In this document: positions 1-8,346 of the stretch, piece by piece
Position numbering within the stretch: the first letter of the stretch is position 1
How the letters are laid out: every line of letters begins with the position of its first letter
Origin: UMGS1370 sp046957575
GTDB lineage: Bacteria > Bacillota > Clostridia > Lachnospirales > Lachnospiraceae
Assembly: GCA_046957575.1 (NCBI GenBank)
Contig: JBKUOG010000008.1
Coordinates: 53,704 to 117,703, forward strand
Direction of reading: 5' to 3'
DNA length: 64,000 nucleotides
Notes under the pieces: model-generated
Told to the model about the DNA's origin: nothing
The model's database searches: none
The model's input: only the letters and a program-made list of their open reading frames with translations
Program-made: the position numbers and the translations under genes

Positions 1-75
1 AATAATTGTAGAATTTTCTCCTGATATGCTGTATAATAAGGCAAATTCAACTTATCAATAATAAAGGAGATTTGC

Positions 76-999
76 ATGAGACACTTGTTAAATCCGCTGG
101 ATTTCTCTGTGGAAGAACTCAATACTTTACTGGACTTAGCTGACGATATTGCCGGCAATCTTCCAAAATACGCCCACGTATGTGACGGCAAAAAATTAGC
201 GACCTGTTTTTATGAGCCGAGCACCCGCACCCGTTTAAGCTTTGAAGCTGCAATGCTTAATTTAGGGGGCAGTGTCCTCGGTTTTTCTTCGGCCAATTCC
301 AGTTCTGCTGCTAAAGGTGAGAGCGTTGCTGATACCATCCGAATGATTGGCTGTTATGCAGATATCTGCGCCATGCGCCATCCAAAAGAAGGCGCTCCCA
401 TGGTCGCTTCTCAGGTTGCAGAAATTCCGGTAATTAATGCCGGCGACGGCGGCCACCAGCACCCCACTCAGACACTTACCGACTTGCTTACCATCCGCTC
501 TCTAAAAGGACGTCTTGACCATCTAACTATTGGTTTTTGCGGAGATTTAAAATTCGGCCGTACTGTTCATTCTCTAATCCATGCCATGGTTCGCTATCCG
601 GATGTAAAGTTTGTCCTTATCTCCCCTCCGGAACTGCGCATACCTGATTACCTGCGGGAAGATGTATTAGAGGCAAACCAAATTGAATTCAGGGAAGTTG
701 ACAGCTTAGACGCCGCTCTTCCGGAACTGGATATTCTCTATATGACCAGAGTCCAGAAAGAACGTTTCTTTAATGAAGAAGATTATATCCGCTTAAAAGA
801 CTGCTATATTCTGGACCGCCAGAAGATGAAACTGGCAAAACCGGACATGTTTATCCTTCATCCGCTCCCAAGAGTCAATGAAATCTCTGTTGAGGTAGAT
901 GATGATCCGAGGGCTGCCTACTTTAAACAGGCTCAGTACGGCGTCTATGTGCGGATGGCCCTGATTATGACTTTATTGGAGGTGGAAAAACCATGTTAA
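76..999 (+). CDS. pyrB: Aspartate carbamoyltransferase catalytic subunit
   Basis: Catalyses carbamoyl phosphate plus aspartate to N-carbamoylaspartate, the committed step of pyrimidine synthesis, in the cytoplasm. The 307-residue product has the family length. The carbamoyl-phosphate site STRTR is at residues 49-53, HPTQTL lies near residue 135 and the HPLPR loop near 262. The ATG follows AAAGGAG at a good distance, and a TATAAT box at 32-37 is a likely -10. The end overlaps pyrI by 7 bp, as expected for the pyrBI pair. No PyrR-type attenuator is visible in the 75 bp of leader inside the window, although more leader may lie outside. The call is secure. Confidence 0.97.
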   Translation: MRHLLNPLDFSVEELNTLLDLADDIAGNLPKYAHVCDGKKLATCFYEPSTRTRLSFEAAMLNLGGSVLGFSSANSSSAAKGESVADTIRMIGCYADICAMRHPKEGAPMVASQVAEIPVINAGDGGHQHPTQTLTDLLTIRSLKGRLDHLTIGFCGDLKFGRTVHSLIHAMVRYPDVKFVLISPPELRIPDYLREDVLEANQIEFREVDSLDAALPELDILYMTRVQKERFFNEEDYIRLKDCYILDRQKMKLAKPDMFILHPLPRVNEISVEVDDDPRAAYFKQAQYGVYVRMALIMTLLEVEKPC

Positions 1000-1430
1000 A
1001 TATCGGCGGATTAAAAGACGGCATTGTGCTGGATCATATTGAGGCAGGGCGCAGCCTGGACATCTATTATCATTTAGGTCTGGATAAACTGGAGTGCCAG
1101 GTTGCAATTATTAAAAATGCCCGCAGCAATAAGATGGGACGCAAGGACATTATCAAAATTGAAGGCAGTATGGATCTGATTGACTTGAATGTATTAGGCT
1201 ATATTGATCACAACATTACAGTTAATATTATCCGCAATGATAAAATCGTGGAAAAGAAACGGGTAGAACTTCCAGAGCGAATCACCAATGTGATTCACTG
1301 CAAAAACCCCAGATGCATTACCTCTATCGAGCAGGAACTGCCCCATATCTTCTATCTATCCGATAAAAGCAAAGAAACTTACCGATGCCTGTATTGCGAT
1401 GAGGAACACAGCGGCAGAAGAAAAAATTAG
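993..1430 (+). CDS. pyrI: Aspartate carbamoyltransferase regulatory subunit
   Basis: Allosteric zinc subunit that joins PyrB trimers and binds nucleotide effectors. The 145-residue product has an N-terminal effector-binding half and a C-terminal zinc domain with the expected four cysteines at 103, 108, 132 and 135. The start overlaps the end of pyrB by 7 bp, so translation is probably coupled. It ends about 35 bp before a perfect 12-bp inverted repeat. Among Firmicutes a PyrI partner is typical of Clostridia rather than Bacilli, which supports the assignment of the window. Confidence 0.97.
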   Translation: MLNIGGLKDGIVLDHIEAGRSLDIYYHLGLDKLECQVAIIKNARSNKMGRKDIIKIEGSMDLIDLNVLGYIDHNITVNIIRNDKIVEKKRVELPERITNVIHCKNPRCITSIEQELPHIFYLSDKSKETYRCLYCDEEHSGRRKN

Positions 1431-1464
1431 TGTCAGGCAGAAGGCCCAACTCAAACTTCTCACA

Positions 1465-1496
1465 GAACCGTATGAACGTCTCCTTTCATACGGTTC
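1465..1496. terminator. Perfect 12-bp inverted repeat after pyrI
   Basis: The arms GAACCGTATGAA (1465-1476) and TTCATACGGTTC (1485-1496) are separated by 8 nt. The repeat sits where a pyrBI terminator would be, but no run of T follows it, so intrinsic termination is uncertain. The GAACCGTATG arm resembles stems seen in group II intron RNA, yet no intron open reading frame or domain V is visible nearby. Confidence 0.4.
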
Positions 1497-1747
1497 CTGT
1501 CATTTGGCAATCCAAATACAAGATGCTCCAATGAGCAAAAGTTTTGGATCTCGCTTTCTTATAGTGCAGAGCTTACTAAACAGAAAATACTCCGTATCCT
1601 CTGTCAGCAGGAAAAAGCGGTGAATCCCTTGTGCAGTTACGTTACAATAGATACATATTTTTATAAGAAATGCCCTCCTCCAAGTTTTGTGATTATTCTC
1701 TTACTTATATATTGGGAGAAAAGCGGCGAGACTTAACACTTTGATAC

Positions 1748-2120
1748 TTATTTTTTTATATATGGCTGATTTCTACTATTTGGTTTATCAGGAATCGTCA
1801 TCCCAATGAGATTCAATTCAATAGCAGGGTGCAGATAGCTTGTGTAAGGAATATATTCAAATACGGGTTTCCATTTTGCCAGAATAGCAGTTATGCTACA
1901 ATCTTGCCATTCTGCCGTTACCATCTGAAAAAGGATGGATAAATACGAACCCATCGTGAAATACACTGCTCAGAATCAATGGATGTGCATCATTTTTTAC
2001 CGACCTCTTCTAATCGAACAAGTCCTCCATCAGTTGTGGTGCAAATCGAGCCGACGGAGCCATGAAGATGCACTGAGCACCGTTGAAAACACCTTCTTCA
2101 CCCGCCCCCTCTCCACGAGA
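1748..2120 (-). pseudogene. Decayed Fic-family (AMP-transferase) gene remnant
   Basis: Reading the minus strand, one frame gives a stretch with FIHPFSDGNGRMARL (about 1967-1896), which contains the Fic signature HPFxxGNGR. Just before it the same frame reads FMAPSARFAPQLMEDLFD and HPLILSSVFH, as in the region preceding the Fic motif in this family. It is broken by a TAG after LFD and by another directly after ARL. The C-terminal continuation AKWKPVFEYIP is in a different frame and runs to a stop near 1748. Multiple stops and at least one frameshift mean no intact protein. Upstream residues fade out by about 2150. Family identity is well supported; exact limits are not. Confidence 0.72.
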
Positions 2121-2401
2121 TACTTTGTCATAATTCCCCATGGAGTTGATTCAAGATTATTGGTGGCTGTTATTCGTCCGATTTTTCAGAAATCGACGAT
2201 ACATACGACAAAATCTTATTTGTTATTGTAAAAGGCGATTTATATTCTTCCATAAAAGGCCTCCATAGTCTTGCGTATTATCTTACGTATTTTCTTCCTT
2301 CATTATCTGCGATTTTCTCAGCCTGTGCTTTCAGGCTATTCATGTGTTGTACCCAGGCAAGTTGTTGGGTTTTATGCAGGGGGGTATTTTTACTGTGACA
2401 C

Positions 2402-2449
2402 AAAAAGAAACGGCTCCGTATCAAACTGATGCGAAAGCCGTTTCTTTTT
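2402..2449. terminator. Bidirectional terminator next to rnpB
   Basis: The arms AAAAAGAAACGGCT and AGCCGTTTCTTTTT flank a loop of about 20 nt. T-rich tails occur on both strands. It lies immediately 3' of the RNase P RNA on the minus strand and is the likely end of that transcript. Confidence 0.8.
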
Positions 2450-2452
2450 AAT

Positions 2453-2804
2453 TTTGAGTAAAACGGTAAGCCGGGTTATGTCATTGGATGGTCATCTATC
2501 TAGGCATACTGTCGCCAATATGCTCCAGCGACCTACCCGAAAGCAGACGGGCCGCCTTATGCTTTCTGTTCGGTCTTGCTTCGAATGGGGTTTACATGTG
2601 CCCCGCCTGTTACCAGCCGGGCGGTAGTCTCTTACACTGCCTTTCCACCCTTACCGCATTGCTGCGGCGGTTTATTTCTGTTGCACTGTCCTTAGAGTCG
2701 CCTCCACCAGACGTTATCTGGCATCCTGCCCTGTGAAGCCCGGACTTTCCTCTCCCATGACCTTTCGGTTTCATGGCAGCGACCATCTGTCTTACTCAAA
2801 GCAC
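2453..2804 (-). ncRNA. rnpB: RNase P RNA, bacterial type
   Basis: Catalytic RNA that trims the 5' leader of pre-tRNAs together with the RnpA protein. On the minus strand the conserved GAGGAAAGTCCG block falls at about 2756-2745 and the 3' AACCCGGCTTA near 2478-2468. The ends pair as the P1 helix: TTTGAGTAA near 2800 with TTACTCAAA near 2453. The length of about 350 nt suits the class. A TGGACA/TATGAT promoter precedes it and a terminator follows. An apparent reading frame on the opposite strand is only a shadow of this RNA. Confidence 0.93.
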
Positions 2805-2808
2805 TGGT

Positions 2809-2837
2809 ATCATACCATATTTCTTTCAGCTTGTCCA
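2809..2837 (-). promoter_or_regulatory. rnpB promoter
   Basis: Minus-strand -35 TGGACA (2837-2832), 17-bp spacer and -10 TATGAT (2814-2809). The predicted start falls about 7 nt downstream, at the 5' end of the P1 helix. Confidence 0.6.
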
Positions 2838-3000
2838 GACAGGACCGAATTTTAATAATATAACTTGTAATAGTTCAGACATGCAAAATTGCCATAAATT
2901 TGACCATGGGAGTTTACTCACGATGGAGAAACTTTGTAGCAGCTTTTATAAGGCAGACGCCCAACATCAATAATTCGGCAGCCAAAAAAATTTCTGTTCA

Positions 3001-3050
3001 AACGATTTTGTCACATCCGCCAAATTATGAATGGTATGGCTGAACTGTTA
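3001..3050 (+). repeat. Dispersed 50-bp repeat, copy 1
   Basis: A 50-bp segment with core ACATCCGCCAAATTATGA that recurs in reverse orientation at about 21975-22023 with roughly five mismatches. It lies just outside the distal end of the CRISPR array. It encodes nothing recognisable. A shorter partial resemblance (GAATGGCTGAACTGTTGC) occurs near 41798. Confidence 0.65.
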
Positions 3051-3088
3051 CTATAACTTTTGTTATCCCCAGAGGTTTAAGTTTACAA

Positions 3089-3255
3089 ATTTGACCCACT
3101 GATCCCGCGAGGGATCAGACAACATTATCAATATCCAGCAAGGCAAATAGCACAATTTCAATCCACTGATCCCGCGAGGGATCAGACGTCTTTTCCAGAA
3201 CCCACAGCCAAGGACAGCCAGAATTTCAATCCACTGATCCCGCGAGGGATCAGAC
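3089..3255 (-). CRISPR. Short CRISPR array, type I-C-like repeat, 3 repeats and 2 spacers
   Basis: Read on the minus strand, the 32-nt repeat begins GTCTGATCCCTCGCGGGATC and ends GTGGATTGAAA, the form typical of type I-C repeats. Copies are at 3255-3224, 3187-3156 and 3120-3089. The first two are identical; the third has about four changes in its last 10 nt, as expected for a leader-distal terminal repeat. Spacers are 36 nt (3188-3223) and 35 nt (3121-3155). The palindromic GATCCC/GGGATC core can form the crRNA hairpin. No cas gene lies within the window, so the array is isolated here or depends on Cas proteins encoded elsewhere. Confidence 0.87.
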
Positions 3256-3379
3256 AGCAAAATAGCACAGTTCTATTTTGCACTAGAATCAAGTTTTTGT
3301 CAACTACTACCCTAATGAATGACTTCTATCAGAAAAAAGCAAATGTATGTTCTTTTTTCTCGTTAAATTTCTTCTATTT

Positions 3380-3428
3380 TTGGTGCGAACCTTCCAGAGA
3401 ATTTATGTTTACTTCCAGTTCGCACCAA
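3380..3428 (-). promoter_or_regulatory. CRISPR leader element with inverted repeat
   Basis: TTGGTGCGAAC (3380-3390) and GTTCGCACCAA (3418-3428) are perfect 11-bp arms around 27 nt. It lies about 125 bp from the leader-proximal repeat, on the side expected from the intact-to-degenerate polarity of the array. From memory, I-C leaders often carry a GGTGCGAAC...GTTCGCACC element of this size; that link is recalled, not computed. The rest of 3256-3568 is AT-rich and holds no gene that I can see. Confidence 0.55.
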
Positions 3429-3568
3429 TATCTGAAGCTGCCCTTATAACGAACCAATCATAAACGTGCTTACTTTGAAGCAAACCTTCACCAAAGCACT
3501 TCTTTATATCACTACTTTCTTAAAATAATCCTTCTATTTTTTCAAGAAAATAATTTTTATAATATGGC

Positions 3569-3602
3569 TTGACATCCAATATTATATATCGTATAATATT
3601 GG
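3569..3602 (+). promoter_or_regulatory. Promoter with PadR-type operator before the PepSY gene
   Basis: TTGACA (3569-3574), 17-bp spacer, TATAAT (3592-3597). A perfect palindrome with 11-bp arms CCAATATTATA and TATAATATTGG around TATCG (3576-3602) covers the spacer and the -10 box. The padR promoter at 26072-26100 has the same -35, spacing and nearly the same spacer sequence (TATTATATAGCG TATAAT). The inference is repression of the PepSY gene by that PadR protein. Confidence 0.75.
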
Positions 3603-3657
3603 CATGAACAAGATATTATATTTAAAAATTATTACAAGCATTTTTTAGGAGGTCTTT

Positions 3658-4488
3658 ATGAAGAGAAATTTAATGATTGGATCGCTTGCTATAGGAATGT
3701 CTTCCATCTTATCTTTAAGCGCATTGGCTATGCCGAATCATACAGAAAATTACATCACCAGAGAAAAGGCAGAATCTATTGCTCTTCAGCATGCCGGTTT
3801 AAAGGAAACTGAGGTAAGATTTGTAAGGGGAAATCTTGATTATGATGACGGCAAGGCTGAATATGAAATTGAATTCTGGAAAGACAGCAAAGAATACGAC
3901 TATGAAATTGATGCTGTCACAGGCACTATCCTCAGCTATGATTACGATATTGAATCCTATGTTATCCCTGTCTCTCACACAAAAACATCTGTACAGAATG
4001 TTTCCACTGACAAAGCTGCTTCCTATATTACAGATGCACAGGCTAAGACCTTTGCCCTCCAGCATGCAGGTTTAAAGGAATCTGATGTTCAGTTTGTAAA
4101 CAGTCTGCTCGACTATGATGATGGCAGAGCTCAGTATGAAGTGGAATTCTGGAAAGACAACAAGGAATATGATTATGAAATTGACGCAGTAAGCGGCGCA
4201 GTTCTTGGCTATGATTATGATATCGAATCTTATGCCATTCCCAGCACCCAGTCTGCTCCATCCACTACAGCAAACGGCTACATTGCAGACAGTCAAGCTA
4301 AGTCTATCGCCCTCCAGCATGCAGGTTTAAAAGAATCTGCGGTCAGCGCTTTAAGATGTAAGTTTGATTATGATGATGGCAGAGCCGAATATGAAGTAGA
4401 TTTCCGTCAGGGCGGATTGGAATATGAATATACCATTGACGCATCCACAGGAACTATTTTAGAATACGATATGGATTATGACGATTAA
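3658..4488 (+). CDS. Secreted protein with three PepSY-like repeats
   Basis: The 276-residue product starts with a signal peptide (MKRN, then a hydrophobic run to about residue 24 ending SALA). Three repeats of about 65-75 residues follow. Each begins with an A-x-x-I/F-ALQHAGLKE helix, continues with a YDDGxAxYE strand and ends with YEIDAxTG, the PepSY pattern. PepSY domains are thought to bind or inhibit peptidases in the cell envelope; the partner here is unknown. An AGGAGG site precedes the ATG and an intrinsic terminator follows. The repeats are also alike at DNA level, so copy-number change by recombination is possible. The promoter operator ties it to the PadR gene at 25661. Confidence 0.85.
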   Translation: MKRNLMIGSLAIGMSSILSLSALAMPNHTENYITREKAESIALQHAGLKETEVRFVRGNLDYDDGKAEYEIEFWKDSKEYDYEIDAVTGTILSYDYDIESYVIPVSHTKTSVQNVSTDKAASYITDAQAKTFALQHAGLKESDVQFVNSLLDYDDGRAQYEVEFWKDNKEYDYEIDAVSGAVLGYDYDIESYAIPSTQSAPSTTANGYIADSQAKSIALQHAGLKESAVSALRCKFDYDDGRAEYEVDFRQGGLEYEYTIDASTGTILEYDMDYDD

Positions 4489-4509
4489 TAAATCCCCAAA
4501 TATTTTTAA

Positions 4510-4542
4510 GCCAGCACATGGAAATGCTGGCTTTTCTTTTTT
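4510..4542 (+). terminator. Intrinsic terminator of the PepSY gene
   Basis: GCCAGCA and TGCTGGC arms with an 8-nt loop, followed by TTTTCTTTTTT. Confidence 0.85.
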
Positions 4543-4549
4543 CAGCCAT

Positions 4550-5398
4550 TTAATATTTCGGCCGGTAAATAATCTCATTTACCGTATACACTGTTACAAA
4601 TGCCTTTGGATCGATTTTGCGGATAAATGTCATCAGTTGGGCGTACTCATTTTTGTCAACAATAGTAATGATTTCCTGTTTTGGCTGATTATCATAAGCT
4701 CCAACGCAGGGATAAATCGTAGCGCCGCTTCTAAGGGTGTGGATAATAAAGTCCCGTATCTGGATCTGTTGTTCCGACACAATGCAGACCCTCTTTTTCA
4801 TATTCAGGCCAAAAATAAAATGATCCAGAACCAGTCCGTTTAAATATGTCCCTAAAATACTTAAAACCACAATTTTTTTATCATAGAAAAGAGCAGACGA
4901 TAAGGCAACGCACATTCCTGGAAGAGCCATGGCCTTGCCCAGTTCCATGTGGAAATATTTGTTTAAAATCTTTGCCACAATATCCAGACCGCCTGAAGAT
5001 GCATTCTGTTTAAATAAAATTGCAAGCCCCATGCTGACCACAAAAATATAACAGACCGTATCCAGCATGGGATCGCTGTTTATGGATGTAAAATCTGGAA
5101 AAAGGATTTCAAATATTCCCAAAAACAGAGGCAGCAGCAGTGAAGTATACACTGTTTTGATTCCAAATTCCGGACCGATTAGCAAAAAACCAATCACCAG
5201 CAGCAGACCATTTAGCACAAACGTGATTACAGAAATATTGAGAGGAATTACATTTGCCAGCACCATGGCAAGACCAGATATGCTTCCAACAGAAACATTG
5301 CTGGGGATCAAAAAGAAAAATACTGCCAAGGCCACGATCAGGGTTGCAAACGTAATGATTATATATTCCCTGATAAAGGAAGTTTTTTTCATGATCAT
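4550..5398 (-). CDS. YitT family membrane protein (DUF161/DUF2179)
   Basis: 282 residues with about five to six membrane segments in the first two thirds and a C-terminal cytoplasmic DUF2179-like domain (from about 200: RVCIVSEQQ... TIVDKNEYAQLMTFIRKIDP). The family is widespread in Firmicutes and its transport substrate is not settled. ATG at 5398 overlaps the SGNH stop as ATGA; a second ATG at 5392 (MKKTSF) is equally possible and shares the AGGAG site. It is the last gene of the long minus-strand run that starts at dgt. A paralogue lies at 34843-35727. Confidence 0.88.
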   Translation of the reverse strand: MIMKKTSFIREYIIITFATLIVALAVFFFLIPSNVSVGSISGLAMVLANVIPLNISVITFVLNGLLLVIGFLLIGPEFGIKTVYTSLLLPLFLGIFEILFPDFTSINSDPMLDTVCYIFVVSMGLAILFKQNASSGGLDIVAKILNKYFHMELGKAMALPGMCVALSSALFYDKKIVVLSILGTYLNGLVLDHFIFGLNMKKRVCIVSEQQIQIRDFIIHTLRSGATIYPCVGAYDNQPKQEIITIVDKNEYAQLMTFIRKIDPKAFVTVYTVNEIIYRPKY

Positions 5399-6045
5399 TT
5401 ATCTCCTGCCCTGTCGGAAAAATACTCTTCTATCACTTCTTTTACTGCTTTTGCCAGCTTTTTATGGTTTTCCTCATCCATGTGAAGCTGATCCAGACTG
5501 CTGCAAGCTGCTGTTTTAGAAGCGTCTAAATATAAACAATCATACTGTCTGGCCACTTCTTCGTAAAATTTTGCCAGCGCTTTGGATTTTTCCGGCGATT
5601 CAGCATCAAAACTGGCGTATGGAGAATGGATTACATCCTCTCCTATGTGAACAGGGGAAATCAAAAGGATTTTCGGCGCAATCACTCCTGCTCCGTAATC
5701 AAAGCTCTGAATGGTCTTTACAAGGCGTTCTGCCCCTTTTGCAATCATTCTCGGTGATGCCTTAAAATGAGCCTTGCAGTCATTGGTACCTAAGCATACT
5801 GCAACCATATCAAGAGGCTTGTGACTCTGCAGGGCTACCGGAAGATACTGAATACCGCACCGATTCGGCTCCAGCGGATCCTCCCAGACGGTGGTTCTCC
5901 CTCCCATTCCTTCCTCGATTACATAATAATCTTCTCCCAAAAGCCAGGCCAGACAGCCGGGCCAGCGCACCTTACGTTCATGGCGTCCCCCTTTAGGGTT
6001 GGTACCGAATGTATTGGAATCTCCAAAACAAAGTATCGTTCTCAT
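5395..6045 (-). CDS. SGNH/GDSL hydrolase (arylesterase-like)
   Basis: 216-residue cytoplasmic hydrolase, probably an esterase. Block I is FGDSNTFG with the nucleophile Ser near residue 10, block III is CLGTNDCK near 84, and the acid-histidine pair is DQLH near 185. Asn in block III completes the oxyanion set. The short form matches the Clostridial group annotated as arylesterase or lipolytic protein. The start overlaps the Nudix stop (ATGA) and the end overlaps YitT, so the three genes are translationally linked. The substrate cannot be told from sequence. Confidence 0.88.
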   Translation of the reverse strand: MRTILCFGDSNTFGTNPKGGRHERKVRWPGCLAWLLGEDYYVIEEGMGGRTTVWEDPLEPNRCGIQYLPVALQSHKPLDMVAVCLGTNDCKAHFKASPRMIAKGAERLVKTIQSFDYGAGVIAPKILLISPVHIGEDVIHSPYASFDAESPEKSKALAKFYEEVARQYDCLYLDASKTAACSSLDQLHMDEENHKKLAKAVKEVIEEYFSDRAGDK

Positions 6046-6656
6046 CTTGTGTTCTCTCCTGTCTGTATCCTTTTTCTAATCTGCGGCAACACCAGCGTTT
6101 CAAATTCACCCGGATGGCTGCAAAACTCTTTTTTACAGAAAGTAAACGGCTCTCCCTGCAAATCCATTCCGGTAATCTTCCACTCTGGATCATCGGACTG
6201 TTCTCCTTTTAAAAACTCGGAAGGAAGCACTGCTATGACCCTCTCTACCTCTTCCCCTGAGGCAAAAAACGGCAAATCCATCTGGTACAGGTAAACATGG
6301 GCAAACTCCTGGTTAAAGTAAGAGTCCCATTTTGCAGTTTCTGTAATCATCCCCAGATATTCTAACTTTTCCTTTTCTGCCGCAATGCCCAGTTCCTCAT
6401 AAATCTCTCTGAGCACTGTTTCCTCATGGGATTCTCCCTCTGCCACATGACCGCCTGAACTGATATCATACCACCCAGGAAAATCTTTTTTATCAAACGC
6501 TCTCTGCTGCAGATAGAGCCATGTCTCACCTCCCATGGAACAGATCATCCAGCAGTGAATCACCTCATGCCAGAGTCCTTTCTTGTGAACCTCATCCCGC
6601 ATAGCCCTGCCGGTTTTCTCGTGCTTTTCATTGTAAACTTCAAGCCACTCTTCCAT
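6042..6656 (-). CDS. Nudix hydrolase, IPP-isomerase-like subgroup
   Basis: 204 residues. The Nudix box runs from about residue 68, reading GGHVAEGE then REIYEELGI, which fits GX5EX7REUXEEXGU with all catalytic glutamates. The N-terminus (EVYNEKHEKTG, then WHEVIHCW) resembles the YfcD/Idi-like branch that hydrolyses nucleoside or isoprenoid diphosphates. AAGGAG precedes the ATG. It lies between a nucleoside kinase and an SGNH hydrolase in one run, suggesting nucleotide housekeeping, but the substrate is an inference. Confidence 0.88.
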   Translation of the reverse strand: MEEWLEVYNEKHEKTGRAMRDEVHKKGLWHEVIHCWMICSMGGETWLYLQQRAFDKKDFPGWYDISSGGHVAEGESHEETVLREIYEELGIAAEKEKLEYLGMITETAKWDSYFNQEFAHVYLYQMDLPFFASGEEVERVIAVLPSEFLKGEQSDDPEWKITGMDLQGEPFTFCKKEFCSHPGEFETLVLPQIRKRIQTGENTR

Positions 6657-6687
6657 GTCTTCTCCTTCTTATGTAACCGGCGGCCTT

Positions 6688-8337
6688 TTAAAAACAGCCG
6701 CCGCCGATAAATTCTCTCAAAATAGAGTTTTTCGGAATATTTTCGGATCCCACTCCCAAAAAATAATCTAAAAACTTTAACAGACGCTTGGCTTCCAGAT
6801 ATTCTTCACAGTCCCTTGGAATGCTGAACAAAAGCGGCTCTGCATACTGTTTTAGCACTGCCAGTTCATAAATCAGGGCTGAATTAAACATGGCGTCTGC
6901 CTCTTCCTGGAACGGGAAAATGTTTTTATCTTCTCCCCTGCGCACAGAAGGCCATCTGCGAATCGTTTCCAGGGCAGAAATCCCCCTCACTCTGGCATCC
7001 CGAATCATCCGGCGGATCAGGCGGCCGTCCGTACTCGGAATCCGGTTGTGCTCGTCTACATTTAACTGGGTCAGGGCGCTGATATAAATTTTAAACTTAT
7101 TTTCTCTGGGAAGGGTATAGGAAAGCCGATCATTGAGACAGTGGATTCCCTCCATTATCAAAATATCTCCCTTTCCCAATCGCAGTTTTTCCCCTTTGTA
7201 TTCCCGATGTCCGGTCTTAAAGTTGTAGGAAGGCATATCTACTACTTCGCCTTTTAAAAGCCGGTTCATATCCACATTAAACTGACGCACATCCAGACAC
7301 TCTAAAGCCTCATAATCATAGTCTCCTTTTTCATCTCTCGGACTGTCCTCCCGATTAATAAAATAATCATCTACTTCTATTGGATGAGGATTTAAGCCCA
7401 AAGCCTCCAACTGAATACTAAGGCGGTGAGAAAATGTAGTTTTTCCGGAGGAAGACGGCCCGGCAATCATCACCAGCTTTTTTTCCGGCTGAGCGGCAAT
7501 CTGGCCGGCAATCTCTGCAATCTTCTTTTCCTGAAGCGCTTCCTGAATGAGAATCAGCTGATTCAGCCTTCCTGAGGTAATCTGTTCATTTAAGGCGCCT
7601 ACGTTGTTTAAGTTCAGCCGTTCCCCCCAGTCAAAGGATTCTCTTAAAACAGAAAACAGTTTCTTTTGCGGCTCAAAAGGCAAAAGCACATGAGGGTCCT
7701 CTTTTTTGGGAATCATCAGCACAAACCCATGCTCATACAATACAAGATCAAAGTATTTTAAATACCCTGTATGCTGCACCATATACCCATAATAGTAATC
7801 TTCAAATCCGCCAATGCTGTATAGATTTACCCTGGAAACCCGTCTGTAGCGGAACAGCTTTTCTTTGTCATACATTTTATGTCGATGAAACAGTTCAATG
7901 GCTTCGTCTGTATTGACACTTCGCTTTATGATGGGAATCTCCTGCTCTGCCAGTTTCCTCATCCTGTCTTTTACCTTTAAAAGCAAGTCCTCATCCAGCC
8001 TGAAATTTCCGATCGGCTTTACAAAGTAACCATTTCCTGTAGAAAATTCAATTTCCAGCCGCTCAATTTTTTCATTGCCCACAATATCATAAAAAGAGCG
8101 GAGCATCAGCAGCACGCAGCTTCTGAAATAGGTCTGGATTCCAGGCTCTTCCTGGGCTGTCACAAAAGTGACTTTACTCTTATCCGTCACCTGTTTGTGA
8201 AGTTCCTGAAGCTTTCCGTTTACCCGAACCAGAAGAATATCATAAGGATACCACTCCTGATGAGCAGCTGCAACATCCCTCCACAGGGTATTATCTGCAT
8301 ATTCTTCCCATTCTCCGTCAATCCACACTCTTGCCAT
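6688..8337 (-). CDS. Nucleoside kinase with ThrRS-like N-terminal domains
   Basis: 549 residues. The N-terminus carries a TGS-like segment (to about residue 60) and a threonyl/alanyl-tRNA-synthetase second-additional-domain-like part (about 70-200). The C-terminal half is a uridine-kinase fold: P-loop GPSSSGKT at 293-300, then DDYF near 330 and an EGIH segment near 395. The architecture is common in Clostridia and annotated as a nucleoside kinase (Udk-like) that phosphorylates a pyrimidine or related nucleoside. AGGAGG lies before the ATG. It directly follows trmK, a place where a Nif3-like gene is often found in Firmicutes. Confidence 0.9.
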   Translation of the reverse strand: MARVWIDGEWEEYADNTLWRDVAAAHQEWYPYDILLVRVNGKLQELHKQVTDKSKVTFVTAQEEPGIQTYFRSCVLLMLRSFYDIVGNEKIERLEIEFSTGNGYFVKPIGNFRLDEDLLLKVKDRMRKLAEQEIPIIKRSVNTDEAIELFHRHKMYDKEKLFRYRRVSRVNLYSIGGFEDYYYGYMVQHTGYLKYFDLVLYEHGFVLMIPKKEDPHVLLPFEPQKKLFSVLRESFDWGERLNLNNVGALNEQITSGRLNQLILIQEALQEKKIAEIAGQIAAQPEKKLVMIAGPSSSGKTTFSHRLSIQLEALGLNPHPIEVDDYFINREDSPRDEKGDYDYEALECLDVRQFNVDMNRLLKGEVVDMPSYNFKTGHREYKGEKLRLGKGDILIMEGIHCLNDRLSYTLPRENKFKIYISALTQLNVDEHNRIPSTDGRLIRRMIRDARVRGISALETIRRWPSVRRGEDKNIFPFQEEADAMFNSALIYELAVLKQYAEPLLFSIPRDCEEYLEAKRLLKFLDYFLGVGSENIPKNSILREFIGGGCF

Positions 8338-8346
8338 ATCTGCCTC

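Noticed and set aside
1465..1496. Group II intron remnant
   Set aside because: The stem is suggestive, but there is no domain V-like sequence, reverse transcriptase or exon junction nearby.
1748..1966. Minus-strand frame first read as a GyrI-like effector-binding fragment
   Set aside because: The preceding sequence carries HPFSDGNGR and the segment AKWKPVFEYIP aligns with Fic proteins, so the Fic remnant explains it better.
2488..2973. Two plus-strand frames over and beside rnpB
   Set aside because: They lie on the RNase P RNA complement and its promoter and have no ribosome site.
3063..3260. 65-codon frame on the minus strand
   Set aside because: It is only the translation of the CRISPR repeats; the repeated SDPSRDQW is the repeat unit.
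4478..4843. 121-codon frame overlapping the YitT gene
   Set aside because: Antisense to a well-supported gene and overlapping a terminator.
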